The notes beneath the pieces were generated by a model, which saw nothing but the letters and a program-made list of their open reading frames with translations, was not told the origin of the DNA and made no database searches. DNA of 64,000 nt from Adineta vaga (lineage: Eukaryota > Rotifera), in NCBI GenBank assembly GCA_021613535.1, contig CP075492.1:186001-250000 (forward strand), read 5' to 3'. The translations under genes were made by a program, and so were the position numbers. Below are positions 47,471 to 59,200 of the stretch, one piece after another. The stretch's first letter is position 1, and every line of letters begins with the position of its first letter.

Positions 47471-49237
47471 ATCATACATTTAATAAGAGAGCTCTTACTG
47501 ATTTTATCAATTTTTACAATAGACAATTTGTATTTTCCATAAATTTCATTATCTTTCATTAAATTAGGAAATTTGTACATTTGAATGTTCTTTAAAACCG
47601 AGACGATTTTACTTTCTGAATATGTTGTGTATATTTACACAGTTATTGATTTTTTTCTGCTCATTTTGCTTTGTTTCTATCAAATATAAAATAAATTTTT
47701 GTTATACAGTTGATTACGAAAATTCTGGAACAAATGTTTTCAAGCGTAATTTGAATTAGACTTCCAAGATCATAAACTAAAAAAAGGACTATGACAAGTA
47801 CATAATAGTCAAATTCAAATTATTATGAATAACTTCAGCAAGAGAAAACGTTTACTGTTAGTCATTCAGTCGAGGGTTAAGCGAGTCTGCTTCGACGAGC
47901 GTTACTAGTTATTTGACATGTAGATAGACTTTAATATGGATATATAGAGTAATCTAAAAGTCTTGATACCTCTTAGAAATTCAATTCTCTTCACTGTTAT
48001 AATAAATGAAGAGAAGCTGAAAATTGGACTGATAATCTATTAGTCAGTGATTGATTATAGATTTTTTTTCTACTTTATATATTTGGTTTATAATAAACGA
48101 TGTTTTAATTCTAATTTTCTATTTTAATTTTTGTTTTCTAGTGACTACTGAGAAAATAAATATTGAGATAAACATTATTAAACTATTATTTCTTTTAGAC
48201 TATATTTATTTATTACATTAAACTTTTTATCATTAGTTTGACATAGAATACTAGAACGTTTTCATATCCATATACATAATCGATCAAAGGTAAAATTGTA
48301 TCTATTAGAAGGTATATAATGCTTCTTATATATCTGAAAAAAAACGCCTGATTTTCATCCTAACTTCGAAGTAAATTCCGCCTGACAAACACCGTTTTTT
48401 TTCTCCAAAATCTCTGATGTTTGAAATTTGGATTTACTAAACTTGGTAGCGAATAACCACTAGTGACGGATCGAAGAGCGCAGAGAACCGATTGTAAAGT
48501 CAATGATTCGATATAAATATATACGAAGATACTTTGAGGAAACATAGGAGTGATGCTGAGAGTTAAGAAGATCAACTCGACAAGTATTATTTATTAATAT
48601 ATTTTACAAAGCTGTGCAATATCAATAAAATCGATTGATTTCCAAGAATTTCTTTATTCATAATATTTCATATTTTTATGAGATATTTTTTATATAATTG
48701 TTCATATAGCTTCTTCAAATAATATTCAGTGTTATCATTAATAATTTTATTAATATCGACATCTCCATAATTCATAGATTGTAATTCATTGATATTTCTA
48801 TAGCTATTTGTGACGATTAATTGTGTTAAGATATACGAAATGAAGAGATAATCTGTGTATCCTTTTATTTCATCTAAAAATATCGCATCTATACCGTATT
48901 TCCCACATCCTTATATAGTACTTGGAAGACACAGTATCACTCTACAAAAAACAATAGTCTCCACAGTTAAATTATAAAGACGAGGTGTTGAAATATGACG
49001 TACAAGCAGAGAAGAGAAAGTGAAATATGAAATAGATAACATGGTGTGTAAGAATAGATCATTATATGTGTTTGAAGGAAGAAAAGAAGAAGAAAAAGAA
49101 ATGTATAAGTGATTTGAGATAAAAATCAACATTTGTATACATGCACATGTCTTAGAATATATGAGGAGAAAAAGCAAAAAAAAATTTATAATCGTTTATA
49201 TCGTCACATTATTTGCAACCCATTAATTTCACACCCA
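47471..49237. other. Intergenic, no gene seen
   Basis: About 1.8 kb between the Helitron coding end and the NRPS gene. The Helitron 3' end should lie in the first part. A candidate ending TTACTAG at about 47911, preceded by weak stem-forming sequence, is noted among the findings. Confidence 0.4.
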
Positions 49238-52200
49238 TTATTCATCAATATCATCATCACTTGGCAAACGATTAAGTGCATTATCATGAACAATTGTTGT
49301 CGGTTGTGATGATGATTTATTTGGCACAAAGAGCCCTACGAGGAAAAAATAAAAATTAACAAGATGAAAGAAAAAAGATATTATTTCAATTATAAATAAA
49401 TTTAATTGTGCATTGATAAGTGACTTACGTGCAGGAAGGCCCTTCCATTGAGTATTCGATGGTAATACGTCGTTTTTCATAACCAATGTGCCTGGATAGA
49501 GTCGATTATTATCCATTACTTTACAGCCTGCCATTACAAGTGAACCACTCATAAATATACACGAGTTACCAACTGAAACCGGTGCTAGTTTTAGAACACG
49601 CTGCTCAAAACTATGACACTAAAGCAATTATAGAGAAAAAATATTTAAATGCAAATAATAAAATGATCATATTTTACTTGGATCTGAACATGTTTATGAA
49701 GTCGAACATTATTTTCAATAGTTATTAGATGATAGTCAGTAAGACAAGAAACATCAGGTACAACGACATTTTCCCCAATATGTGCGCCACATAGACGGAA
49801 GAAACGAATTAACCACTGTGTGTTACCAAGAAATGGACAAACGAATTCTGTATAATCTTGTATCAATCCTCCTGCTATTTCTTCTACTATTTGATAATTT
49901 ATATACGAATTATATCGAGTGAGAGTACAAATAAGTATGGTATGAATGACTAATCCGCCAATGAAACCACTTAATGAATAAATAGTTATTATAATACATT
50001 TAATAATGAAATAAATGAAACATGTACGCCCAATTGGAATAATTTCAATTTGATCTGTTGTCGTCGGATGTAGAGGCATTTCAAATGGCATGCAGTGACC
50101 AGGAACACCAATGAAAACATTTCCTTCTGTACTATGTGTTTCTCGAGAGATACGTGTGAGATTACCAATCATTGTTTGAGATGCAAGATGACTACCAGGT
50201 AAAATTGAACATCCATTAGCAAGATTTGCATGGGATCCAAGTGTTATACGATCGACACAATAATCACCAGATAGTGTTAGTTCAGCAGGAACTAATAATA
50301 CTCCACCAAAAGTAGTAACTCCTGTTTTAATTGTCAAAAGATTCGTTGGATAAGATAAGAAAGTATTTATTTGAGCAAGTTTAACGTTATCTTCAATGTG
50401 ACCACCTAACCAACGAAGTATCGAAGAATAAAAATGATTATATCCGGATGGTAATAACCAAGCATGTTGAAAACTAGATACAATTAATTGGCGAACCCAT
50501 AATTTATGTAAAAATGGCCATGAAGCAATTGCAAACGTTTCACCTGCGGTACAAGTACCAACTATGAACTTAAGTAGAATAAGAGAAACCAAACAACCAA
50601 GAATTGACCATAATGTCCAACAAAATGCAATACTTATAGTCAATGACATCGGTATAATTGTATACACTTTAAAGACAATAATTAAAAGTATATAATGAAT
50701 CAAACTTATTAGTAAAAGTAGAATAGTTTGGAAAAGTTTATGCCATATTGAAAATGTTCTATTATTATGTTTATTTATATCATTTGATAAAGAAGATTTA
50801 TATTGTTCGCCATCAATAATTGTTTGAGATCTAACAAAGCCAGTAACTGATGACATTGGTTGAACAATAATATTATTTTGCATATTAACTTCATTAAATA
50901 GAACTGATCTTGAACCAACTGAACAATTAGAACCAATTTTGATGGGATATAATATAAAAGTATTATTGTCATTATAATATAAACAATTGAGAATTGTATG
51001 ATCACCAATCCATGTTTCATCGTTAATGTCTAATGACCATGGAGCATCCATAGCTGTAGTATAAATATGTGTATTTCGGCCAATACGTGCACCACAAAGA
51101 CGAAGATAATAATTGTAAAATGATGTTCCAGTTATATGTTGTAACCAAAATCTATTATTCTCCCATAATCTATCTAAAAACCACCATCGATAATAATTCG
51201 CAGAAAATGCTATATAATTTTTCTTGTTTTCAAATGCGAGTATACGTGAACAAATAACATAGAACAGAAGATGAATTGTTGGCATAAATAAAAACACATG
51301 TGGATACCATCGAAAACTCAGCATAAATGGCCATAACCATAGACATATGAGAAGTACAATGCCTATAGATTCTACAAAAAATGAAGGTCGATAGCATATA
51401 TATGCCATACGATCTCGTTCTTCTGTAACAATTGCTTCTTGTAATTCACTTGACTGATTCAATAAAGGCTCTATTGCTTTAGCTAATTCTCGAATAGATG
51501 GATTAGAAAATAACAAAACTATATCAATGCTTCCACATATTTTTTGACGAATTAAAGTCAGTGCGAACATAGCATTCAATGATGTTCCACCCAGTTGACC
51601 GAAAGGAACCATGATGGAAGGGGATTCAATATGAAAAGCTTCGCAATAAATATCTTGCAACTGATGTTCCAAAGTTGATAGGGGGACTCTATCATCATAC
51701 TCACTGACGGATGATGAAAAATCAGGTGAGGGTAAATGTTTTCGATCAATTTTTCCATTTGGATTGAGAGGTAATTTATCAAGAATAATGAAATAAGATG
51801 GAATCATATGCGGTGGAAGATGTGATTGACAATATTCATGTAATTCTTTTTCACTAACGACTGAACTTTGAACATAAGCAACTAAATGATCTTCACCCCA
51901 TTTCACCACAACACAAGTAGATATCGATGTAATACTAAGTAGGCATCGTTCAATTTCACCAAGTTCAATTCTTTGTCCATGTAGTTTGACTTGGAAATCT
52001 TTCCTTCCTTGATAGATTAAGTTACCGTTGAAATCCATTTTAACCATATCACCTGTACGATAATTAATATCGCCATCGATTTCGATAAGTGCTTGTGCTG
52101 TCAGATCATCACGGTCAAGATAACCAGCAAAGATACCAACTCCGCGAATTATAACTTCACCTTCTTGGCCAGTTAATATAGGTTGACCAAAGCAGTCGAT

Positions 52201-55001
52201 AACTGTGAAATTGTAGTTGGGCAACGGCCTGCCAAGAGGAATGTTTTCGATATCTGTTCCTAAGTCAATTCGATGGAATAAAGATTGTAGGGTTGTCTCA
52301 GCTGGACCACATAAATTCCACAGCGCATACTGCTGGGCAATATTAATATCTATTAACTTGACCAGATTGATCGAACAACGTTCACCTAATATATGAAAAA
52401 AAAATACGATGACTATCAATCGAAACACTAATACAATTACCCCCTGTGCACAATGATCGCAAATATTTAGTAGCATAAGATTTTTTACTCCTTGCGATAA
52501 AATTGAAAAGATATTGAAGTAACGTCGGCACAGTATATAAAAAAGTAATTTCTTTTCTTTCCATCGTCGTGGACAGATATTCGAAATCTAGATTTCCTCT
52601 CGGATGTAACATCACTAGAGTTGCTCCAATCACCAAACTTCCAAGTATTTCCTGAAGATGAATATCGAATGAACATCGTGCAATTTGAATAATAGTATCG
52701 TTTCTGTTGAATAAATCAATATGTACTAAAGAATGTACAGATTGAGTAAAATTTCTGTGCCAAACTTGAGCCTACGTATACCAAAAATATTTACTATACT
52801 TCATAGTAATTCTTACGCTATCACTCACTGCTTTCGGTAATCCAGTTGATCCACTAGTATAAATGATGTATGCGACACTATTCGCTGCTATAAAAACACT
52901 GGACAAGCCATTTAAATAAACATCAATATTTCCACCCCCATAAGCAACTACTACATTCTCAATACTACATAGAATAATATTACAATCGAAAAAGTTTGCT
53001 GTTAAGTAATGAGCAAAAACAAGATGACTGTGAGTTTGTTCTACGAGTGCATGTAGACGATGTGGTGGATCTCGTGGAGATAACGGGCAATATACACCAC
53101 CTGCCATTAGAATTCCCATTATACCAATTACCTAAAACACGAGAAACTTCCTGATTATAAACATCACAAAATTATCCAACGCAACCTACCATTGATATAC
53201 TTCTCTCCACACATTGACAAATAATATCACCAACATTTACACGATATTCATTCAATAGAGTCAAAGACAATACTTGAACATAATATAACAGTTCACAATA
53301 TGTCAACGACTGTTCATCTAATTCTACAGCTAACTTTTGTGAATAGATCATCGCTTTAGAAACAAACTCATGATGAATGCATTTGACAGATGGATATGAT
53401 ATTTGTGTATTATTCATTGATTGTACAAGTAATTGTTCAGTTGGTAGTGTTAATGATAATTCATACAGTGGTTTCTTCGATTGACTATCAATAATAGATG
53501 CACATAGATCATACAACAGTGAATGAAATTGTTGTGAAATCTTATTCACAGTTTCCACGTGAAACAAATCCAATGATGCATCGATTGTACATGAAAGTTC
53601 ATTAGGATCCAAAGTATGATGAAAAGTGAGAATAAAATCAAATTTACTCATCACTTCATCTTCACTAATCTCAATCGAATATGGTGCTAAAATAAGTTCA
53701 TTATCACCAAGATTTACTTTGTCTTGATCGTCATTTGTCATCGATGTTATAAACTGGAATGATGTATCAAGAAATGCAGGATTTGATAGATGAGGATGTT
53801 GTGCAAGAATACGTTGAAGTGGAAAATATGAATATTTCATAGTATTTGTCATCAAGACTCGCATTTGTTGAGTGAATTGATGAAACGAAGAATGAGGATC
53901 AAGTTGACATCGAAGAGGAATAGCATTGACAAACATTCCAATTAGAGATCTAAATTCATCTCGATAACGTCCATCTGTATTTATTCCAATACAAAGATCT
54001 TGTTCTCCATTAGTTAATTTGAATAAAAGAATAAAATAAATTGTGAGTGCCAAATACTCAAGTGAAATGTTATTTGTCGATGCATATGTAAGAAAGTAAT
54101 GTGAAAGATCTTGTCCAAAATCAAACGAAATAGATGTTCCACGACCAGTTCGATGTTCATTTGCAAGACGATATCGATCATATGGTAATGAAAGAGATTG
54201 ATCAAGTTTACAGTCATGGAGAGTATCAAGCCAAAACATTTCTGCACCAGTCATTGACATTCCTCGTTCGATAGCAGCATCTACATAGAAGAACAACGAT
54301 GAATGACATATGAGAAAGAAAAAGTGCGATGTTGAAGATGTATACTTACAATCAAGATATCGAATATTCATTTCATCATCATTGTTGTTGTTATTGCTAA
54401 GTAATTCACCTGTTGTATATACTTGATTAAGATCATGAAGAAAGATATGCATTGATGGAAAATCAAATGCTGCATGATGAAAATTGAAGATGATTATATC
54501 TTTATGATGAAGTAGATGATCGGAAGAGATGTGTTTGTAATAGACAAGATGACATCGAAAGACAAGACCTTGAGTAAGATTGAAGAGTTGAGGATTTCGT
54601 TTTTCTTCATGTATGATATTGTTGAGTTGTTGTTGTGTTTCATAAGTACTCTCAATAAATGTAAATAATGTCTTTTGATCTGTGGTAATGTCTATGATTC
54701 GTTGCATCAATATATTTTTATCTTTGTCGAAAATGAATGCTGTATGAAGTGCAAGATGTTTGCTGATAGTGAGATCGAGTGCATGTTGAAGTTGTTTGAC
54801 TGATATAGTATTGTTTGTAGAAAGGTGATAAATGAAAGGCATGTTATAGATTGCTATTTGTGGATGATCAGGATCGAATCGTATTTGTTCGTCAAGCCAA
54901 ATGCGAGCTTGTGCATATGATGCTGGTGCTAGAATAATTGTGGTTTGTTTTGTGCATGTAACAATAAAAGCACGAATGATGTGAAGGATATGATAGAACA
55001 T
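49238..55001 (-). CDS. NRPS gene B: C-A-T plus membrane/beta-helix terminal region
   Basis: Seven exons (55001..54350, 54280..53190, 53131..52829, 52771..52441, 52385..49678, 49618..49429, 49335..49238) sum to 5373 bp, 1790 residues, all phases consistent. C domain: about residues 25-470, with HHAAFDF at about 175 (canonical HHxxxDG has Gly last). Adenylation domain: about 540-1010, with YTSGSTGLPKA, NLCGPAETT, QVKLHGQRIELGEIE and NPNGKIDRK. Carrier domain: phosphopantetheine Ser in LGGTSL at about 1061. Residues about 1120-1790 alternate membrane-helix groups with three left-handed beta-helix-like blocks (CGARIGRNTHIY, LGGHIEDNVKLA, CGAHIGENVVVP). This is the organisation of the terminal domain in Pls/PosA-type synthetases, which make poly-amino acids at the membrane. 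The product is unknown. The ATG lies just downstream of a TATA box. Confidence 0.85.
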
Positions 55002-55037
55002 TCTCTCTACTTGTCATGGTATTCTGCCATGAGTCGT

Positions 55038-55045
55038 ATATATAA
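55038..55045 (-). promoter_or_regulatory. TATA box of NRPS gene B
   Basis: TATATATA sits about 37-44 bp upstream of the ATG at 55001 and reads ACTTATATATACGAC on the coding strand. It is copied exactly in front of gene A. Confidence 0.5.
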
Positions 55046-55172
55046 GTTCATGATGCTTGAGTCATTTGTATATGATGAAACTTCGTGAGCCATATACGTG
55101 TGACTAGGATTAGTGTATGAAGGAGAGTGTGTATGTTTAGTTGGGACATCATCGCTTATTTTTCATCAATAA

Positions 55173-55591
55173 TAGAGGTAGATAAGCTCAGGGTCATGAA
55201 CCGAATTCAAATGAACTAAAGAACTGATGAGATAGCTCATTTGAGCGAACTAAACTGTACAAACAGTTCTTTTCAACAAACTGAACTTTTCAACTAGTTC
55301 AGTTCATATGAAATCAGCTCTATCATGTCCTACACTAGAGATACCCTAGGATCCTCTAGTCCTATACCAGGCGGTTTCCTCAATTTCGAACTGAGGGCAT
55401 CCATCTGATATAGCATACACGGACTCAAGGGTATCGCCCTAATATAGCATATGGGGGATTTAAGATTGTCTCTCTGATATAGGACATGATACAGTTGAGC
55501 TCATGTGAACTGTTAGAATAGTTCAGTCGCAAGCTGAGCTGTTTGAAAAGGTGGAAGGTTGTGAGCTAAATTCGAACTTTGCCTATCCCTA
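55173..55591. mobile_element. hAT-type MITE in the NRPS intergenic region, left copy
   Basis: The ends TAGAGGTAGATAAG and (complement) TAGGGATAGGCAAAG are flanked by exact 8-bp duplications ATCAATAA (55165-55172 and 55592-55599). The 419-bp interior has TTCAGTT/AACTGAA inverted pieces and no ORF. It lies about 170 bp upstream of the gene B ATG, so it may affect its promoter. Confidence 0.75.
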
Positions 55592-55599
55592 ATCAATAA

Positions 55600-56209
55600 G
55601 CTTATGTCTCATAACGTTCTCTTACACGCAGACTCAGTATTTGTGCAAGTGGTAGCTTACTACTGTATTCAAAGATTAGTTGTGGATAAAGAACAGAAAA
55701 ATGGAAGTATTCTAGATAACTGCAAAGTTACACAAAAAACACTTTCTAGAAGTCTGCAATATATGTAATACTTAATGCAATTTTTTCTTGAATACTGTCA
55801 TAAAAGTACAAATTGAATTCTATGACGAGTAGTGATCAGTTTAGTTTCAATTTCTTTGGAGAAAATATTTTATCATACCTCTGTTGCTACTGTGAGTTCC
55901 ACTTATCTCTTCATACCCTTAACTTAGATAGTGAATAAATTAAAAATGCTCTAATGAAAAACAGAAGAAAAGAATTTGTTCTCTATCAAAAATAAGAAAA
56001 TTAGATAACATTTCTTTTTTGGAAACTCGTCAATTAATCAACAGAATGACGACTATATAGCTTTTATAGTTGCGGTGGCTAACTCTCGATGCAACTCGAC
56101 ATATATTGTTAAGAAAGTATATTCAAACGACACTGTCATCATTTATGGAATAAATCTCAGTGGATTACGAACACCAAACGTGTGTCGAATAAGCCACTTC
56201 TAATGATTC
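55600..56209. other. NRPS intergenic spacer
   Basis: Between the MITE and the end of gene A. It holds no exon that I can support and is repeated at 62192-62802 with a few indels. Confidence 0.5.
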
Positions 56210-59200
56210 TCACGTCATCCTATCGCCCACAATGCAAGCCAAGATATTCGCAAAATGAATGAAGATGACGCCGTCTTTAAAAGGCAAAAAGACTGCAGAA
56301 ACCAATTGCATATGGAAATCATTAAAATCAAAGTTAACACATACCTAAGATAAATGTATAGGTCATTATTAGTAATATGGGTCATCAACAACAAGAAAAT
56401 TTTAATCAGAACAAGACAGAAGCCTACCTTCACTTGTGATATTTGATTGTCGATCAAATATAACATCATCGATTTCCTTAGCTTCCTTCGCCAATATAAG
56501 ATCAAGTTTCGATACAGCTGTCCCACACATGTTCACTTCATCCACTATTCCATTCGATACAAACAATTGTTCAATACAATATGAAAATCGTCCACCTATA
56601 TCTGTAACAGTTCCATCATCAAATAAATCATGAGAACATATCAAATGCAATGATAATCGATTATTTTCTAATGTTGGATCATAAATAAATGTTAGCATAA
56701 AATCAAATTTAGCTGCTTCATTCGATTGCTCTAACATTACTGGCTCTAATTTTGTATCATTCATCGATAAGTAACTCTCACTTTCAGATAATGTGATAAA
56801 ATTAAACATTATTTCCAAAAAGTTAAGATTCGATTGGTTGGCATGAAAGTCATTAAGAATATGTTGAAGTGGATAATGAGAATGTTTAAGTATTGATAAA
56901 CACATTTCTCTTACAGAATGAACAACTTCATCAAATGACCAATCTCCATTGAGTTGAATACGATATGGTAATGTTGCTACAAACATTCCTATCATATTAT
57001 ACAATTCAGATCGATATCGATTGGCATTTATACTACCAACACATAAATCAGTTTGATTGTGAGATAATTTAAATAGAAATACATAAAATATCGATAGTCC
57101 AAGTTGAAAAAATGTAAGATGATGTGATGATGCATAGTTTAGAAATGATGTACATGTAACATCATTTAGTATTATTTGAGTTGTAGCACCTAAGCCAGAT
57201 CGATGATGAATTGATGAACGAGATCGATCATATGGTAATGATAATGAATGTTGAAGATCACATCCTTGAAGTTGAGAATACCAAAACTCACGAGATAAGG
57301 TCATATCCATGACATGTTCATGAACAGAATAATCAACATATTGAAATGAATTGTCATCTAGAGATAGCGAACTATGATCTTGATAAGCAAGAGAAAGATC
57401 ACGAATAAAGATTGATGTTGATGCACCATCAAAGAAAGCATGATGAACAGTAAATAATATTAAATCATCTCTATTCAACATATCATCTTCTTCATTTGAA
57501 CTGTGTGTGTGAGAACGAAGAATATGACAATTAATGACATGTCCTTTTGATAAATCAAATAAATCACATTTATTCAAGATTCTCTTCACAATTTCATTCA
57601 TATCGCCATCTTCTCTGGAAACATTCACTATTGAAAAACCAAATGTTTCACTATTATTGCTTAAAGTATTCATATCTCGACAATCTTGTACAATAATACC
57701 ATTTTGATCAAGATAAAGTGCTGTTCTCAGAATCTGATGTTTTCTAATGATACATTGATATGCATGATATAATCGTGAAATTGATATATGATGGTCATTT
57801 ATCGATGATAGACGATATATTAATGGAATAACATACATATTTGTATTGTTATCTGTCGAAGAAGAAGAAGAAGAAGAAAATCGAATATTTTCATCTAAGA
57901 AAATGCGTTCTTGAGCAAAGGATGCTTTCGCTAAAGTGAGAAATAGAATGTGGTTATTAGAGTATTTTTGAGATTATATTTGTTACCTGTAAGGATATTT
58001 AATGAATGCCAAGAATGATCATCTTTACTCAATTCGGTATTGAGAATCTGATGAATAAGTTTTGCATGATCAATGATAGTTGGATGTTGAAATAGATCAG
58101 TAATAGCAATGGAATTTATTTCTAATCGAAATTCTACTTTATAGTGATGTAGAAGTTGCATAATAATTAATGAATGGCCACCAATAGAGAATATGTTTGT
58201 ATTAGTAGAGATTTGTTTTTGTTTCAATAGATCACACCATATATGATGAATAATAGATTCAATTTTATTTGTTGGTTCTACTAAATCGTTAGTATTGTTG
58301 AGTTTAGTTGAAGAGAGAACAAGGGAATCAGGTGAGGGCAATCGTTTTCGATCAATTTTTCCATTTGGATTGAGAGGTAATTTATCAAGAATAATGAAAT
58401 AAGATGGAATCATATGCGGTGGAAGATGTGATTGACAATATTCATGTAATTCTTTTTCACTAACGACTGAACTTTGAACATAAGCAACTAAATGATCTTC
58501 ACCCCATTTCACCACAACACAAGTAGATATCGATGTAATACTAAGTAGGCATCGTTCAATTTCACCAAGTTCAATTCTTTGTCCATGTAGTTTGACTTGG
58601 AAATCTTTTCTTCCCTCATAATAGACAAGACCATTACGATCTAATTTGACAACATCGCCAGTTTGATAAAACTTTTGTTCATCGATTTCAAGAATAACTT
58701 TTGTGGTCAGATCGTTACGATAAAGATAGCCAGCGAATACACCGCCACCACCAATAAATAGCTCACCTTGTTGGCCAACGGGCACGTGTTGAAAATACAT
58801 ATCCAATACTTTATGATGTTCGTTAGGTAGTAATCTTCCAAGAGCGATAATTGATTCACTGGATCTGGAACTTATACGATGATAGAAGGAAACAACTGTG
58901 GTCTCAGCTGGCGCGTATATATTGTACAGAGTACAGTTGTTGTCAATGTGGCTTTGTAAGCGATGAACAAGTCGTTTCGATATAGGTTCTCCTAGAAAGC
59001 TTAGATGTGTTTTCAACGTACTTTTCATAGTTTACTTACCTCCAAAGCACAGTGATCGTAGCGTTGACAAAGAATCGCAGTGTAGACGTTCAATAGCATC
59101 ACATAAATGATCTAGGAAGGTTGGAACTGGTGCAATACATGTAATTTTTTTAGTTTCGCATATGTTCATAAAATACAAAAAGTCCATGTTTCCATATGGA

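Larger units (their letters stand above)
53087..57407 (-). repeat. Tandem duplication, left copy (period about 6.59 kb)
   Basis: This 4.3-kb stretch matches 59677-64000 with only a few differences: single bases at about 53297 and 53701, 2 bp in the MITE, and 1 bp near 56248. The offset grows from 6590 to 6593 bp. Similarity falls sharply to the left of about 53087, inside the A-domain exon. The right copy continues past the window. Confidence 0.9.

Noticed and set aside
48360-49177. 71- and 88-codon minus ORFs
   Set aside because: No domain and no splice continuity with the NRPS gene.
51576-52676. Small minus-strand ORFs within gene B
   Set aside because: Alternative frames. The true frame continues through with adenylation motifs and correct splice phases.
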